Source: Lichenostomus cassidix
Lineage: Eukaryota; Chordata; Aves; Passeriformes; Meliphagidae
Length of the DNA stretch: 64,000 nt
Assembly (NCBI GenBank): GCA_008360975.2
Contig: CM039196.1
Coordinates: 3,658,001 to 3,722,000 of the forward strand
Reading direction: 5' to 3'
The position numbers and the translations under genes are program-made. Under the pieces are notes generated by a model that searched no databases, was not told the origin of the DNA, and saw only the letters and a list, made by a program, of their open reading frames with translations. Position 1 is the first letter of the stretch, and each line of letters starts with the position of its first letter. Positions 48,701 through 50,986 of this stretch are shown one piece after another.

Positions 48701-50535
48701 ATTTAATTATTTATTTAGAAGTTTTGCACTGCAAACATGAACAACGGGAAAAGAATCTCTGGAACAGGAAGAATTATGTGAATCAGTGGCACTGGATTGC
48801 TGAAACACTCATTACAATAAATGTCATAAAGCACAGGACACAGTAGCACCAATTCCATTCCTATCTTTCCCAAACAATCAGAGTTTTAGAACATTCCTAA
48901 CACGAACAAAAAATTCTCCACAGCTGAAGTGTTTGTGTGTCAAGTTTCAGGCTGGAACACTTCTGGCTTGGCTGGCAAGATCTTTAAATAAGGTCTTGTT
49001 TGTTTTTTAAGGGATATCCTCCCTTCTTATGATATAACATGAAAAATGCTGTGGGGGCACATTATTTTCCTAGCACAGTGTTTAGACTCAATGCTGCTTC
49101 TAGAACTATGCCATGAAATCAAAATATTTTCTTGCATCCAAGCTGCACCGAATGCCAGAGCAACTCTGATCACAAGGGAGAATCATTCCATGTTTATACA
49201 CACAGAGATAAGTCAGCCACCTTAAAAGTCTCCCTTTTCCTGTTCATGTGATATTTGCCAACATCCATTTCATGGGAACAGCTGATTTTCCCATGCCAGT
49301 CCCCAGCGTCCCAACACTCAGCACAGAAGACGCACATTCAGCAAAAAAATATCTTTCCTTAGATAAGGCTGGGGGAAGTTTATGGAACCCCATAAAGATT
49401 GCACGTCACCCGATGAACAATGATGTTGTCAGGACTGCTCGTGGGTTCCTCTCAGCAACACCCCAGACGGCAGCTAAAGCCTCACTAAAAGGGGTTTTTT
49501 TCGGCCTAAAATGCCTGGGACCAAACACAGCTTGGAGATAAAGCTCCGGCTGGACCGAGCCCTGTCTGCTCGCACTGCTCAGCTCCGGTGACAAAGCCCC
49601 TGTGTCATTGCGAGCCACATTGCTGGGGAGGAGGGCGGGGTGAAAGAAGAGAAGGGAGGCACACAGGGGGGAAAAAAAAAAATGCAGTCTACAAAATAGA
49701 TGCAACCTATAATCCGTGACATTCAGTCCTTCAGCGGCTCCTCCTAAGATAAAACAGCTGCACCGCCTGCCTGCAGCCAAAACCACGGGCAGTTTGGGGA
49801 AGGTAAAAAGCTGGCATGAAAATCTGGGATGCCCTCCTGGCTCCTTGATAACAACCACTGTCAACAGCTGAATAAAACACCCCTGAGCATCTCGTTGTGA
49901 GGCTGATTAATTACAAACCGTCTAAAAGTAACAGCAAGAAGATACAAAACCTTCAACAAAAATAAACGGGCCAAAGGCCACGCTGAAATCCGTGAGTGCG
50001 GCTCCGATTTCCGAACCTTATGGATCCAAAACAAGCAGGATGCACCAATACTTCCCCTTCCATTCACATCAGCACCTCACCACCCTCCTGGCCAGCTCCA
50101 CTTTCATTATTATTCGACATAAATCAGATTGACTCAAGACAAGCAGCCGGCTGGCTCCGTACTCCAGATCCCTCACCCTGCATCCACATCCAGCATCCTC
50201 CATCCCGATCCTCCCCTGGCCATCCTCCCTGCACCCCCATCTCCCATCCCCCGTCCTCCTCGCCTCGGGCCTCCGCTGTCACCGTGCCCCTCTCCCGAGG
50301 GCATCCTCCCGCTCAGCCCCCGGCCCTGCCCCGTCCCTCCCCTCAGCTCGGGGGGCCGCCTCACCTCCAGCTCGGTGTCGCCGGGCTCGGCCACCCCAAT
50401 GATCTCGCTGGGCAGCTCGGCCAGGTCGGTGACCCGGATCAGCCCGTCGTGCAGGAAGATGGTCTCCTCCTTCACCGACAGCCACTGCGCTGAGTCGGTG
50501 GCCGCGGCCGCCGAGGCGCCCGCCGGGGACCCCAT
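1..50535 (-). CDS. HECTD4: HECTD4, giant HECT-domain E3 ubiquitin ligase, exons 1-61 (5' partial gene; C-terminus beyond left edge)
   Basis: This is the overall coding span; the 61 exons are listed separately. The joined exons give 3,407 codons plus one base with every splice phase compatible and no internal stop. HECTD4 is a very large HECT-family E3 that transfers ubiquitin through a catalytic Cys in a C-terminal HECT domain, and human loss-of-function variants cause a neurodevelopmental disorder (family knowledge). The long mammalian isoform is roughly 4,400 aa from memory, so about 1,000 aa including HECT lie left of position 1. Visible parts: an Ala-rich N-terminus, a long helical or low-complexity body, a CUB-like segment near aa 1085-1130, a SPRY domain near aa 2414-2560, a DDESDDDDDDD tract near aa 2660, and a poly-Ser plus basic tract in exon 61. 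A phase-0 exon skipped by eye cannot be fully excluded. Identity also rests on RPL6 lying upstream in the same orientation. Confidence 0.95.
1043..1222 (-). CDS. HECTD4: HECTD4 exon 60 (aa 3099-3159)
   Basis: It encodes GVSPPPGAVLVLHSLPLEFP, then LAMAFTEQLLTWKLEDGDGK, ending VLLQVVEFL plus one base at donor GTGAGA. Confidence 0.93.
2064..2269 (-). CDS. HECTD4: HECTD4 exon 59 (aa 3030-3099)
   Basis: It completes Asp and encodes SSLYKAPWARVLVYGLGHKV, then KRNGQLNLIEAVCYPRDASP, a Thr/Pro-rich linker, and TDRVHIKL plus one base at donor GTGAGC. Confidence 0.93.
2428..2558 (-). CDS. HECTD4: HECTD4 exon 58 (aa 2987-3030)
   Basis: It encodes AAPEQFPAEEFPISESKVNM, then DVNFPGAAFVIVSCKESQSG, ending FRK plus GA at donor GTAAGT. 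The open frame running through the donor is intronic. Confidence 0.9.
2867..3072 (-). CDS. HECTD4: HECTD4 exon 57 (aa 2918-2986)
   Basis: It encodes DGTISSSSILLAQSLQHCIH, then ATDLFYQGNSQAIREWLTVA and EESLLDLTKQICSFLQ at donor GTAAAA in phase 0. The 1.27-kb intron 56 separates it from exon 56. Confidence 0.93.
4344..4525 (-). CDS. HECTD4: HECTD4 exon 56 (aa 2857-2918)
   Basis: It encodes RELLRSEAALAKLYCRMALL, then NIFAPKSPHMFTRLFHIPAI and LEHLQLLSNQLLAPPLP plus one base at donor GTAAAC. Leu-rich helical solenoid pattern. Confidence 0.93.
4685..4845 (-). CDS. HECTD4: HECTD4 exon 55 (aa 2804-2857)
   Basis: It encodes VNELVQVETYLRSEGVLVRY, then WYPIDMLERPPAGYRRTATN, ending TNIQIH plus AG at donor GTGAAA. 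Confidence 0.93.
4998..5134 (-). CDS. HECTD4: HECTD4 exon 54 (aa 2758-2803)
   Basis: It encodes GLTVVTRSPDSNNVTSSAVG, then TALPKFAIRGMLKTFGLHGV, ending VLDVDS at donor GTGAGT in phase 0. Confidence 0.93.
5251..5388 (-). CDS. HECTD4: HECTD4 exon 53 (aa 2712-2758)
   Basis: It encodes GMVDIARQTVEFLYEENGGI, then PRDLYLPTIEDIKDEANKFT, ending DKVRK plus one base at donor GTAAGA. Confidence 0.93.
6009..6135 (-). CDS. HECTD4: HECTD4 exon 52 (aa 2670-2712)
   Basis: It encodes EDHYALLVKAWETKVFPTIR, then RRFRNEAERKSGLDQIKGAL, ending QL plus one base at donor GTATGG. Basic and helical. Confidence 0.93.
6298..6434 (-). CDS. HECTD4: HECTD4 exon 51 (aa 2624-2669), acidic tract
   Basis: It encodes QYDSDTSCHYKMELSYENFI, then TSGPDPHPPPIADDESDDDD with an uninterrupted Asp run, ending DIPR at donor GTGAGA. 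The Asp run is coded by a mixed GAT/GAC trinucleotide tract. Confidence 0.92.
6858..7095 (-). CDS. HECTD4: HECTD4 exon 50 (aa 2545-2624), SPRY end and linker
   Basis: It encodes NTKVRANFGSRPFAYAEGQA (last SPRY strands), then AADLCLDLAEEISANFEALP and a linker SDSDNDAGTSIASDPG, ending IAAVATAQQ plus one base at donor GTAAAG. It is GC-rich with several CpGs. Confidence 0.93.
7552..7715 (-). CDS. HECTD4: HECTD4 exon 49 (aa 2490-2544), SPRY domain; ends at a GC donor
   Basis: It encodes GDVAGIGWERTEGTPPPPGQ, then RVYFTYCGQRLVPYLEDVSG, ending WPVVHIQKK. GDVAGIGW and RVYFTYCG are SPRY hallmarks. The exon ends AAAAAG|GCAAGT: the donor is GC at 7,550-7,551. A nearby GT would add five bases and break the frame, whereas the GC donor joins exon 50 in phase 0. 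Confidence 0.9.
7833..7912 (-). CDS. HECTD4: HECTD4 exon 48 (aa 2463-2490), SPRY domain
   Basis: This short 80-nt exon encodes NNGRAVHYNGSSLLQWKSVR, then LDVTLSP plus one base at donor GTATGT. GRAVHYNG is a core SPRY strand-turn. Confidence 0.9.
8135..8283 (-). CDS. HECTD4: HECTD4 exon 47 (aa 2414-2463), SPRY domain start
   Basis: It encodes APSFYWEIEVVSYGDTDDDT, then GPIVSFGFATEAEKRDGAWT and TCLFH plus AA at donor GTAGGT. FYWEIEV and VSFGFA are typical SPRY beta strands. SPRY domains are protein-binding modules, here probably for substrate recognition (inference). Confidence 0.92.
8413..8574 (-). CDS. HECTD4: HECTD4 exon 46 (aa 2360-2413), just before SPRY
   Basis: It encodes PKEITWSPSRVFPPVRACMF, then SSHLTAVTFLADPSAGGGLP, ending FIYATSPVPVQ at donor GTGAGA. 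It leads directly into the SPRY domain coded by exons 47-50. Confidence 0.93.
8793..8896 (-). CDS. HECTD4: HECTD4 exon 45 (aa 2325-2359)
   Basis: It encodes GERLVVVEMQCERLRMLYRD, then CARPPPPPLQADRRQ at donor GTGAGC in phase 0. The five-proline run is a visible low-complexity feature before the SPRY domain. Confidence 0.9.
9694..9809 (-). CDS. HECTD4: HECTD4 exon 44 (aa 2286-2325)
   Basis: It encodes RACLVMAQLLEDSSFCEEFI, then QQCPAAVEVLNLVAQECSP plus one base at donor GTATGT. Helical. Confidence 0.92.
10128..10297 (-). CDS. HECTD4: HECTD4 exon 43 (aa 2230-2286)
   Basis: It encodes ALPLHKLSITEKVVQAVQSM, then LLPQEGSLSIHTSLPATGDG, ending LLAEIRT plus AG at donor GTGAGT. Confidence 0.92.
10708..10878 (-). 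CDS. HECTD4: HECTD4 exon 42 (aa 2173-2229)
   Basis: It encodes VLGKGIAGSIGVVASINEQE, then GIATVKFPPTTIDSRKTS and LTIPLSRLCVPRSE at donor GTATGG. The GSIGVVASIN..GIATVKFP pattern looks like a small SH3-like beta barrel (inference only). Confidence 0.92.
11047..11229 (-). CDS. HECTD4: HECTD4 exon 41 (aa 2112-2172)
   Basis: It encodes VLSRALMYIPQLGKYAESIL, then RKLAKLQRIARQAVAALCAL, ending KIGSEVQ at donor GTAATT. It is a 61-codon phase-0 module with amphipathic helices. Confidence 0.93.
11841..11976 (-). CDS. HECTD4: HECTD4 exon 40 (aa 2066-2111)
   Basis: It encodes RTDPVRPFISGHVANSMAAE, then VIALLHSLLMAPESNAAQIW, ending TTTAEK at donor GTGAGC in phase 0. Confidence 0.93.
12029..12120. repeat. 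Two-copy 46-bp tandem duplication in intron 39
   Basis: Units 12,029-12,074 and 12,075-12,120 share AGCACAAAAAA, CCCACAAGGAAGTTTATGAA and AGCCAGA, with a 2-bp indel and a few transitions. The pair makes up nearly half of the 209-bp intron. Confidence 0.85.
12186..12388 (-). CDS. HECTD4: HECTD4 exon 39 (aa 1999-2066)
   Basis: It encodes SGCCEVITEEAAAALRKATK, then WAQSGLIVSVGPPIETVNPE and SGLSTGDKKKTAQTSICRE, ending ELA plus AG at donor GTAAAT. Intron 39 next to it contains a 46-bp tandem duplication. Confidence 0.93.
12956..13037 (-). CDS. HECTD4: HECTD4 exon 38 (aa 1971-1998)
   Basis: It encodes SSSEGRPFRLGTGANMEKVV, then KMDRDMTK at donor AAA|GTAAGA in phase 0. The frame stays open past the donor into the intron, but the strong donor and in-frame join to exon 39 decide the end. 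Confidence 0.9.
13875..14064 (-). CDS. HECTD4: HECTD4 exon 37 (aa 1908-1971)
   Basis: It encodes GCQTVLSPTASEPDTTLAKA, a charged linker SIKGDKDPGEESEAVDGK, then LSIFIHKREDQSSHEVLQPL plus AG at donor GTAATC. It is likely disordered in the middle. Confidence 0.9.
14311..14446 (+). mobile_element. CR1 LINE 3' fragment in HECTD4 intron 36
   Basis: GTGTCCAAGGCCAAGATGGA, then CAGGGCTTGGAGCTACCTGG and CTTTAAGGTCCCTTCCATG, match the forward CR1 3' end. It is antisense to HECTD4 and lies about 40 bp from the exon 36 donor. Confidence 0.8.
14485..14765 (-). CDS. HECTD4: HECTD4 exon 36 (aa 1814-1908)
   Basis: It encodes RSHIGKAILSQPACVSKLLS, then LLDQRPSPKLVLIILQLCRA, an acidic loop EQDDPSDPASK, and ends LAKLADYVVP plus one base at donor GTACCA. 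A CR1 fragment begins about 40 bp past the donor. Confidence 0.93.
15003..15156 (-). CDS. HECTD4: HECTD4 exon 35 (aa 1763-1814)
   Basis: It encodes GGSTDAVHSGLARQVSSLLT, then NHLARATECCGNQAAGND, ending LSLLNDLS plus AG at donor GTACCA. Helical character. Confidence 0.92.
15569..15753 (-). CDS. HECTD4: HECTD4 exon 34 (aa 1701-1763)
   Basis: It encodes RSEEKCLVRSGLVQLMDRLC, then SSQTESSSNEKQTKKQKVAT and AAFQVLANRCVEWEKEE plus one base at donor GTAGGA. A Ser/Lys-rich loop (SSSNEKQTKKQK) separates two helical stretches. Confidence 0.93.
16031..16177 (-). CDS. HECTD4: HECTD4 exon 33 (aa 1652-1701)
   Basis: The acceptor CCCCCAACAG leads into RIEELTCGGMVEQVQEAFGE, then TMTSVVSLCARYPIACANSI, ending LLCTIPYT plus AG at donor GTATGG. 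Its acceptor and first seven coding bases were copied into intron 29. Confidence 0.93.
16170..16391. repeat. Source copy of the duplicated intron 32 segment
   Basis: This is the partner of 17,581-17,806. It is the likely original because it includes the functional exon 33 acceptor and is not flanked by the 25-bp direct repeat. Confidence 0.8.
16717..16883 (-). CDS. HECTD4: HECTD4 exon 32 (aa 1597-1652)
   Basis: It encodes VSSSSFLLAAQTRWRRGNTR, then KQALVHMRELLTAAVRVGGV, ending VLQGGP plus AG at donor GTGGGT. Plus-strand open frames here are GC-rich shadows. Confidence 0.92.
16976..17117 (-). CDS. HECTD4: HECTD4 exon 31 (aa 1549-1596)
   Basis: It encodes RRRHVTSHRSSSFTLLQSLA, then IEDSRDKPTYSVLLGQLFAF, ending TNPDQA at donor GTACGT in phase 0. 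The intron before exon 32 is only 92 bp. Confidence 0.92.
17278..17413 (-). CDS. HECTD4: HECTD4 exon 30 (aa 1504-1549)
   Basis: The frame set by exon 29 reads ACKSASETKVISHAVRQPVF, then LRSMSAPSDLEMIGNEDIEF, ending ARASQ plus AG at donor GTACAG. The exon is GC-rich relative to intron 29. Confidence 0.9.
17581..17806. repeat. Copy of the intron 32/exon 33 boundary inserted in intron 29
   Basis: This 226-bp segment aligns along its whole length with 16,170-16,391, from TTCAATCCTGTTGGG to AAACAAAATACAAAAT, at roughly four fifths identity by eye and in the same orientation. It carries a copy of the exon 33 acceptor (CCAACAG) and its first seven coding bases. It lies between direct repeats of AGCTCTgAGaATTTTCCTGT plus TTTCA at 17,560-17,584 and 17,808-17,832 (23 of 25 identical). 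Confidence 0.85.
18078..18253 (-). CDS. HECTD4: HECTD4 exon 29 (aa 1445-1504)
   Basis: It encodes REKFFQEVSSLIQKTTHPLA, then KTKTLVKSLMNRAELLLHVT and SGITRSISGTPAETP plus one base at donor GTACCA. The following intron 29 carries the duplicated segment at 17,581-17,806. Confidence 0.92.
18564..18652 (-). CDS. HECTD4: HECTD4 exon 28 (aa 1416-1445)
   Basis: It encodes SKMKELELLCSMKEVSFDGS, then DLENVVLAL plus AG at donor GTCAGT. At 89 nt it is short, and is supported by phase and splice sites. Confidence 0.88.
18736..18840 (-). CDS. HECTD4: HECTD4 exon 27 (aa 1381-1415)
   Basis: It encodes SVAELEQKWQNEVDDAMHGK, then LENNVPFFYDYHFNE at donor GTGAGC. A coiled-coil-like start leads to an aromatic-rich end. 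Phase 0 on both sides; intron 27 is only 83 bp. Confidence 0.93.
18995..19187 (-). CDS. HECTD4: HECTD4 exon 26 (aa 1316-1380)
   Basis: It encodes KEVIQPEVMEEMVVSCVIKH, then LNLVDALQSLINFQYQEEHA, ending KLNAMERQLQ at donor GTAAAA in phase 0. Strongly helical. Confidence 0.93.
19321..19554 (-). CDS. HECTD4: HECTD4 exon 25 (aa 1238-1316)
   Basis: It encodes RCQWQVEANGVISPALTPSP and a Pro/Ser-rich linker, then YPSDVLVPPVGHYFDLPR and ISGRARPQFRPSI plus AA at donor GTAAGG. Two codon bases are completed by exon 26 as Lys. Confidence 0.92.
19606..19660. repeat. 27-28-bp tandem duplication in intron 24 region edge
   Basis: TTCAGTCAATGATGCATTAC AAAGACAC is followed by TTCAGTCAATGACACATTAC AAAGAC. Simple local duplication in intron 24. 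Confidence 0.8.
19891..20054 (-). CDS. HECTD4: HECTD4 exon 24 (aa 1184-1238)
   Basis: It encodes ESSEDVSGGLPFLVDLALGL, then SVLACSMLRILYNGPEITK, ending RSKLLQ plus AG at donor GTAAAA. It includes a hydrophobic helix (LVDLALGLSVLACSML). Confidence 0.92.
20782..20886 (-). CDS. HECTD4: HECTD4 exon 23 (aa 1149-1183)
   Basis: It encodes VEGDTVTFSFEMRSGREHNT, then PDKAMWGFACTVRAQ at donor GTATGC. The MWGFACTV ending is a beta-strand-like close to the region begun in exon 21. It is a 35-codon phase-0 module. Confidence 0.93.
22018..22137 (-). CDS. HECTD4: HECTD4 exon 22 (aa 1109-1148), CUB-like segment continued
   Basis: It encodes LVIYAGPSTNSRKVAEYGGN, then TLGYGSRSVLGTGWPKDLVK at donor GTACAG, phase 0 on both ends. 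The LVIYAGPSTNS...YGG pattern matches the 'L.IYDG.S...YCG' signature of CUB domains, although the second Cys is absent. Confidence 0.92.
22189..22400 (-). mobile_element. Ancient MIR/L3-type retroposon relic with ATT tail
   Basis: The segment contains the classic core (plus strand ATTATTATCCCCATTTTACA then GATGGGGAAACTGAGGCACG) and, at its 3' end in minus orientation, AAGTGCTAAG followed by (ATT)n. This combination is typical of old CORE-SINE/L3-related elements shared across amniotes. It lies in intron 21, starting about 50 bp upstream of exon 22. Confidence 0.65.
23036..23234 (-). CDS. HECTD4: HECTD4 exon 21 (aa 1042-1108), start of CUB-like segment
   Basis: It encodes RMLEEKEEPGFLTGLKIPAP, an ETVHPVRDNYKFKETV stretch, and ends LRFDNRCSSQYDYDK at donor GTAAGC in phase 0. 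The Phe-Asp followed by a Cys and Tyr-Asp-Tyr-Asp pattern resembles the middle of a CUB-type beta sandwich continued in exon 22 (inference from motif shape). Confidence 0.93.
23919..24019 (-). CDS. HECTD4: HECTD4 exon 20 (aa 1009-1042)
   Basis: It encodes TALLLKTQSPVFSELNSSPS, then CAPEQKGKQLPDE plus AG at donor GTGATC, one of the weaker donors in the gene. The sequence looks like a flexible linker between the helical region and the CUB-like segment. Confidence 0.88.
24298..24451 (-). CDS. HECTD4: HECTD4 exon 19 (aa 957-1008)
   Basis: It encodes RLKGLEQITKATMLGHLLPV, then LLTSLMHPNLQTLTMADALM, ending LVLYTSQ at donor GTAAGG in phase 0. Leu-rich helical repeats resemble an armadillo/HEAT-like solenoid (inference). 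Confidence 0.92.
25482..25606 (-). CDS. HECTD4: HECTD4 exon 18 (aa 916-957)
   Basis: It encodes ELKTSILSLATQILTGCDEV, then LEMLQQVTTALINSDISD, ending REQ plus AG at donor GTAAGA. Amphipathic helical pattern. Confidence 0.9.
26777..26905 (-). CDS. HECTD4: HECTD4 exon 17 (aa 873-915)
   Basis: It encodes AASSCLRYLMAVQNHLLSNT, then ILIKPDDNDDSDSSLQGE, ending TLKVQ at donor GTAAAC. An acidic DDNDDSDSS patch follows a helical start. An alternative donor six bases earlier (AAG|GTACAG) could drop two residues in frame. Confidence 0.9.
27766..27886 (-). CDS. HECTD4: HECTD4 exon 16 (aa 832-872)
   Basis: It encodes RLNDELLHYILKIVVRESCV, then LITKCQTVSKDDFQRLLS, ending TVP at donor GTAAGT in phase 0. 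The acceptor TTTTGAAG is purine-interrupted and relatively weak. Confidence 0.9.
28471..28576 (-). CDS. HECTD4: HECTD4 exon 15 (aa 797-832)
   Basis: It encodes GERNSGLSQLRDVILTNLAE, then QLQNNRFGSEDDDHY plus AG at donor GTAAAA. The acidic SEDDDHY end is notable. Confidence 0.88.
28765..28835 (-). CDS. HECTD4: HECTD4 exon 14 (aa 773-797)
   Basis: This is a very short 71-nt exon: SSGLNILYPGEAEINNLLKL, then VLTE plus one base at donor GTGAGA. It is too short for routine ORF calling and is supported by splice sites and phase on both sides. Confidence 0.88.
28836..30642 (-). other. HECTD4: HECTD4 intron 13 (1.8 kb)
   Basis: The second largest intron in the gene body apart from introns 1 and 2. 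The only pattern seen is an 18-bp tandem duplication, CCTCAAGTATTATTAAT, near 30,152-30,186, and a poly-T run at 30,110-30,122. Exons 13 and 14 join in phase across it. Confidence 0.7.
30643..30788 (-). CDS. HECTD4: HECTD4 exon 13 (aa 725-773)
   Basis: The acceptor TTTTTCTTAG is followed by VVFKFFFSPQTERNRDIVRR, then SGLLLWQLLMAPRDQICS, ending VCLAI plus AG at donor GTGAAT. The 1.8-kb intron 13 follows. Confidence 0.92.
31199..31431 (-). CDS. HECTD4: HECTD4 exon 12 (aa 647-724)
   Basis: It encodes GDATTTNEVINQLLHHVGAM, CIHQLNLLAASSNLPI and CDIMEKAMVNGDTCIIRC, ending VVFQ at donor GTACAG in phase 0. It looks helical. Confidence 0.93.
31655..31795 (-). CDS. HECTD4: HECTD4 exon 11 (aa 600-647)
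   Basis: It encodes GACYDTMNNMIWTCSNDYID, then QWCNPGNQAFHCVCQRLG, ending AEPK plus one base at donor GTGAGA. It is rich in Cys and aromatic residues. Confidence 0.93.
32004..32117 (-). CDS. HECTD4: HECTD4 exon 10 (aa 562-600)
   Basis: The exon reads ILASSLVFNISDGQFTSRAD, then LIDAAGSSLGRGALVPGL, with donor GTAAGG after one base of a Gly codon. The intron before it is only 95 bp. Confidence 0.9.
32213..32374 (-). CDS. HECTD4: HECTD4 exon 9 (aa 508-562)
   Basis: Following acceptor CCCTGTTGCAG, the frame fixed by exon 8 reads ANTSCGLPLKMLRKTPIYTC, then Gly/Ser/Pro-rich sequence, ending SALSSLK plus one base at donor GTAAGT. Two other frames are also open across it, so the phase constraint from both neighbours is what decides. 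Confidence 0.87.
32479..32672 (-). mobile_element. CR1 LINE 3' fragment in HECTD4 intron 8
   Basis: AGAATGGTTTGGGTGGGAAG, CATCCCATTCCAACCTCATG and AACCTGGCCTTGAGCATTTC in order identify a reverse-oriented CR1 3' end. Relative to HECTD4 transcription it is in sense orientation. Confidence 0.85.
33730..33922 (-). CDS. HECTD4: HECTD4 exon 8 (aa 444-508)
   Basis: It encodes VENGICIANPLQERIILMRK and a segment containing SINEMLLSRLSRYRASPS, ending LKEDQA plus one base at donor GTCAGA. Its 3' half is much more GC-rich than the flanking introns. Confidence 0.92.
34746..34916 (-). CDS. HECTD4: HECTD4 exon 7 (aa 387-443)
   Basis: It encodes VCQIIPMPVNHFPVG, then TTVHLSSDGTFFYWIWSPA, ending MDIFEII at donor GTAAGC. 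Its 171 nt make a complete 57-codon module in phase 0 at both ends. Confidence 0.92.
35498..35636 (-). CDS. HECTD4: HECTD4 exon 6 (aa 340-386)
   Basis: The acceptor follows a run of T residues and ends CCAG. The exon encodes GFVYCRNEELETGWVAFGN and then KLLHRPVSFDSKPHY, ending VDQHTLQ at donor GTAAAG in phase 0. Confidence 0.92.
36010..36062 (+). mobile_element. CR1 LINE 3' terminus fragment in intron 5
   Basis: GAGGTTGAGCTAGTGGCCTA and CAGAGGACCCTTCCAACTTC resemble the forward CR1 end. It is short and diverged, about 85 bp from the oppositely oriented copy at 36,148. Confidence 0.45.
36148..36262 (-). mobile_element. CR1 LINE 3' fragment in intron 5
   Basis: GGAATCACAGACTGGTTTGG is followed by GCTGAGAAGGACCTTAGAAA and CATC, a reverse CR1 terminus that decays quickly to unique sequence. 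Confidence 0.65.
36319..36427 (-). CDS. HECTD4: HECTD4 exon 5 (aa 304-340)
   Basis: The acceptor CTGCTGCTCCAG is followed by DADLGRCLAADGLYLYTTN, ending LHGTLR at donor GTAAGG. The LGRCLAADG/LYLYTTN pattern looks like a short beta-rich repeat, but no named domain is claimed. Confidence 0.9.
37558..37688 (-). CDS. HECTD4: HECTD4 exon 4 (aa 260-304)
   Basis: It begins with the completed Arg and LLLLEGGPGSPSCLLGGKH, and continues IVSWGFEDMLPAP to a donor GTGAAT after AAA G. The phases match both neighbours. Confidence 0.9.
38045..38134 (-). CDS. HECTD4: HECTD4 exon 3 (aa 230-260)
   Basis: The acceptor CTTGTCCTTTTAG leads into RGSLKTFVHTVHLLQKQ. The donor is CAG|GTTTGT, weaker than most in the gene. 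The exon completes the split Arg codon from exon 2 and leaves AG for exon 4. Confidence 0.9.
38676..39035 (-). mobile_element. CR1 LINE fragment, older subfamily, in HECTD4 intron 2
   Basis: CACAGAATCATGGAATATCC with a following GGAAGGGACC and CATCCAGCTC marks a reverse CR1 3' end of a different subfamily. Further upstream ORF2-end similarity (for example GAGGTCTCCCCTCAC) is retained. Confidence 0.75.
40887..41404 (-). CDS. HECTD4: HECTD4 exon 2 (aa 58-230)
   Basis: This is a large GC-rich exon. The acceptor TTTCCCTTTCCAG is followed by ILTFETKNPTELAERL and then RSVCGNQSNAYARLLEYRL; the exon ends ALVALACA plus AG at donor GTAAGG. It joins exon 1 in phase 0 and leaves two codon bases. The 9-kb intron 1 lies on its 5' side. 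Confidence 0.93.
41540..41860 (+). mobile_element. Diverged CR1 LINE fragment in HECTD4 intron 1
   Basis: Blocks such as GGATGAGGAGTGATGGCCAT, GGAAGAACCTCTTCCCATG and CCAGAGGTCCCTTCTCACCC follow the order of a CR1 ORF2 end and 3' UTR. A TTGTGGGATTCT terminus is duplicated at about 41,811 and 41,837. Confidence 0.65.
46457..46611. mobile_element. hAT/Charlie-like MITE, about 155 bp
   Basis: The left end CAGCAGTTCCCAAG and the reverse complement of the right end, CAGTGCTTCCCAAAC, form imperfect terminal inverted repeats with the CAG..TTCCCAA signature of Charlie-type hAT elements. The flanking 8-mers GCCTGGAT and ACCCAGAT match at 5 of 8 positions and differ only by transitions, as expected for an old 8-bp target duplication. 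No coding capacity. Confidence 0.5.
47087..47172 (+). mobile_element. CR1 LINE 3' end, short copy in intron 1
   Basis: GTGTCCCTGCCCATGGCAGG, then ATTGGATGATCTTCAAGGTT and ACCATTCTGGGATTCTGTG, form a 5'-truncated forward CR1 terminus. Confidence 0.75.
50365..50535 (-). CDS. HECTD4: HECTD4 exon 1 (start codon, aa 1-57)
   Basis: The start ATG at 50,533-50,535 sits in a strong GCCATGG context. The peptide begins with an Ala-rich leader (MGSPAGASAAAATDSAQW) and ends GDTELE at donor GTGAGG, phase 0. The frame stays open upstream for over 370 nt because the CpG island is GC-rich, so the start was chosen by family resemblance and Kozak context, not by a stop codon. Confidence 0.88.
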
Positions 50536-50762
50536 GGCGCGGAGGGCGGGGGGGCTCCGCAGGGCTGAGGCGAGGCGGGTCCCGCTACCCGCCCATGGCG
50601 GGGGCAGGGCGGGGGCAGGCGCGTCCCCAGCGGCCTGGGCGCCGGACAGCCGGGGCGCGGCGGGCAGCAGCGAGGAGCGGCGCGTTGCCACCGCGGCGGC
50701 GGCGCTCCGGGGAGCTCCGGGAGCCGCCGTGCCCGCCCGCAGCCCCGCGTCCCGCGCCCGCC

Positions 50763-50792
50763 TCACACACACCGCTGACAGCGCGACGCCAT
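50763..50792 (-). CDS. Upstream ORF of 9 codons (MASRCQRCV) in the HECTD4 5' leader
   Basis: The ATG has A at -3 and G at +4, a strong Kozak context, and the ORF stops at 50,763-50,765, about 230 nt before the main start codon. It would be translated only if transcription starts upstream of 50,792. Function, if any, would be regulatory through ribosome stalling or reinitiation. Confidence 0.4.
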   Translation of the reverse strand: MASRCQRCV

Positions 50793-50796
50793 GTTG
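50785..50796 (-). promoter_or_regulatory. YY1/TISU-like element
   Basis: On the minus strand CAACATGGCGTC matches 11 of 12 positions of the TISU consensus SAASATGGCGGC and contains a YY1 core. In known promoters such elements sit just downstream of the transcription start and can drive cap-proximal initiation. Here the ATG belongs to a short upstream ORF, not to the main protein. Confidence 0.5.
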
Positions 50797-50986
50797 GGGG
50801 CTGAGGCGAGCCCGGCATGCACCGCGCGGGGAACAATACACCCGGCCCCCTCCCAGCCCGCGGGGTCCCGCCCCCCGCGCCCCGCGGCACCGCCCCGAGC
50901 TCCGCGACACGCCCCCACCGACGGAGCTCCGCCCCGCCGCCGCTCCCGCCGTTCCGCTCGCACCGGCGGCGCTCCCGGCAGCGCCT

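Larger units (their letters stand above)
41405..50364 (-). other. HECTD4: HECTD4 intron 1 (9 kb)
   Basis: This is the largest intron in the window. Donor GTGAGG and acceptor TTTCCCTTTCCAG are clear. Besides the CR1 copies and the hAT-like MITE listed separately, it is AT-rich with only short random open frames and no recognisable gene. GC content rises toward exon 1 from about 49,250. Confidence 0.85.
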
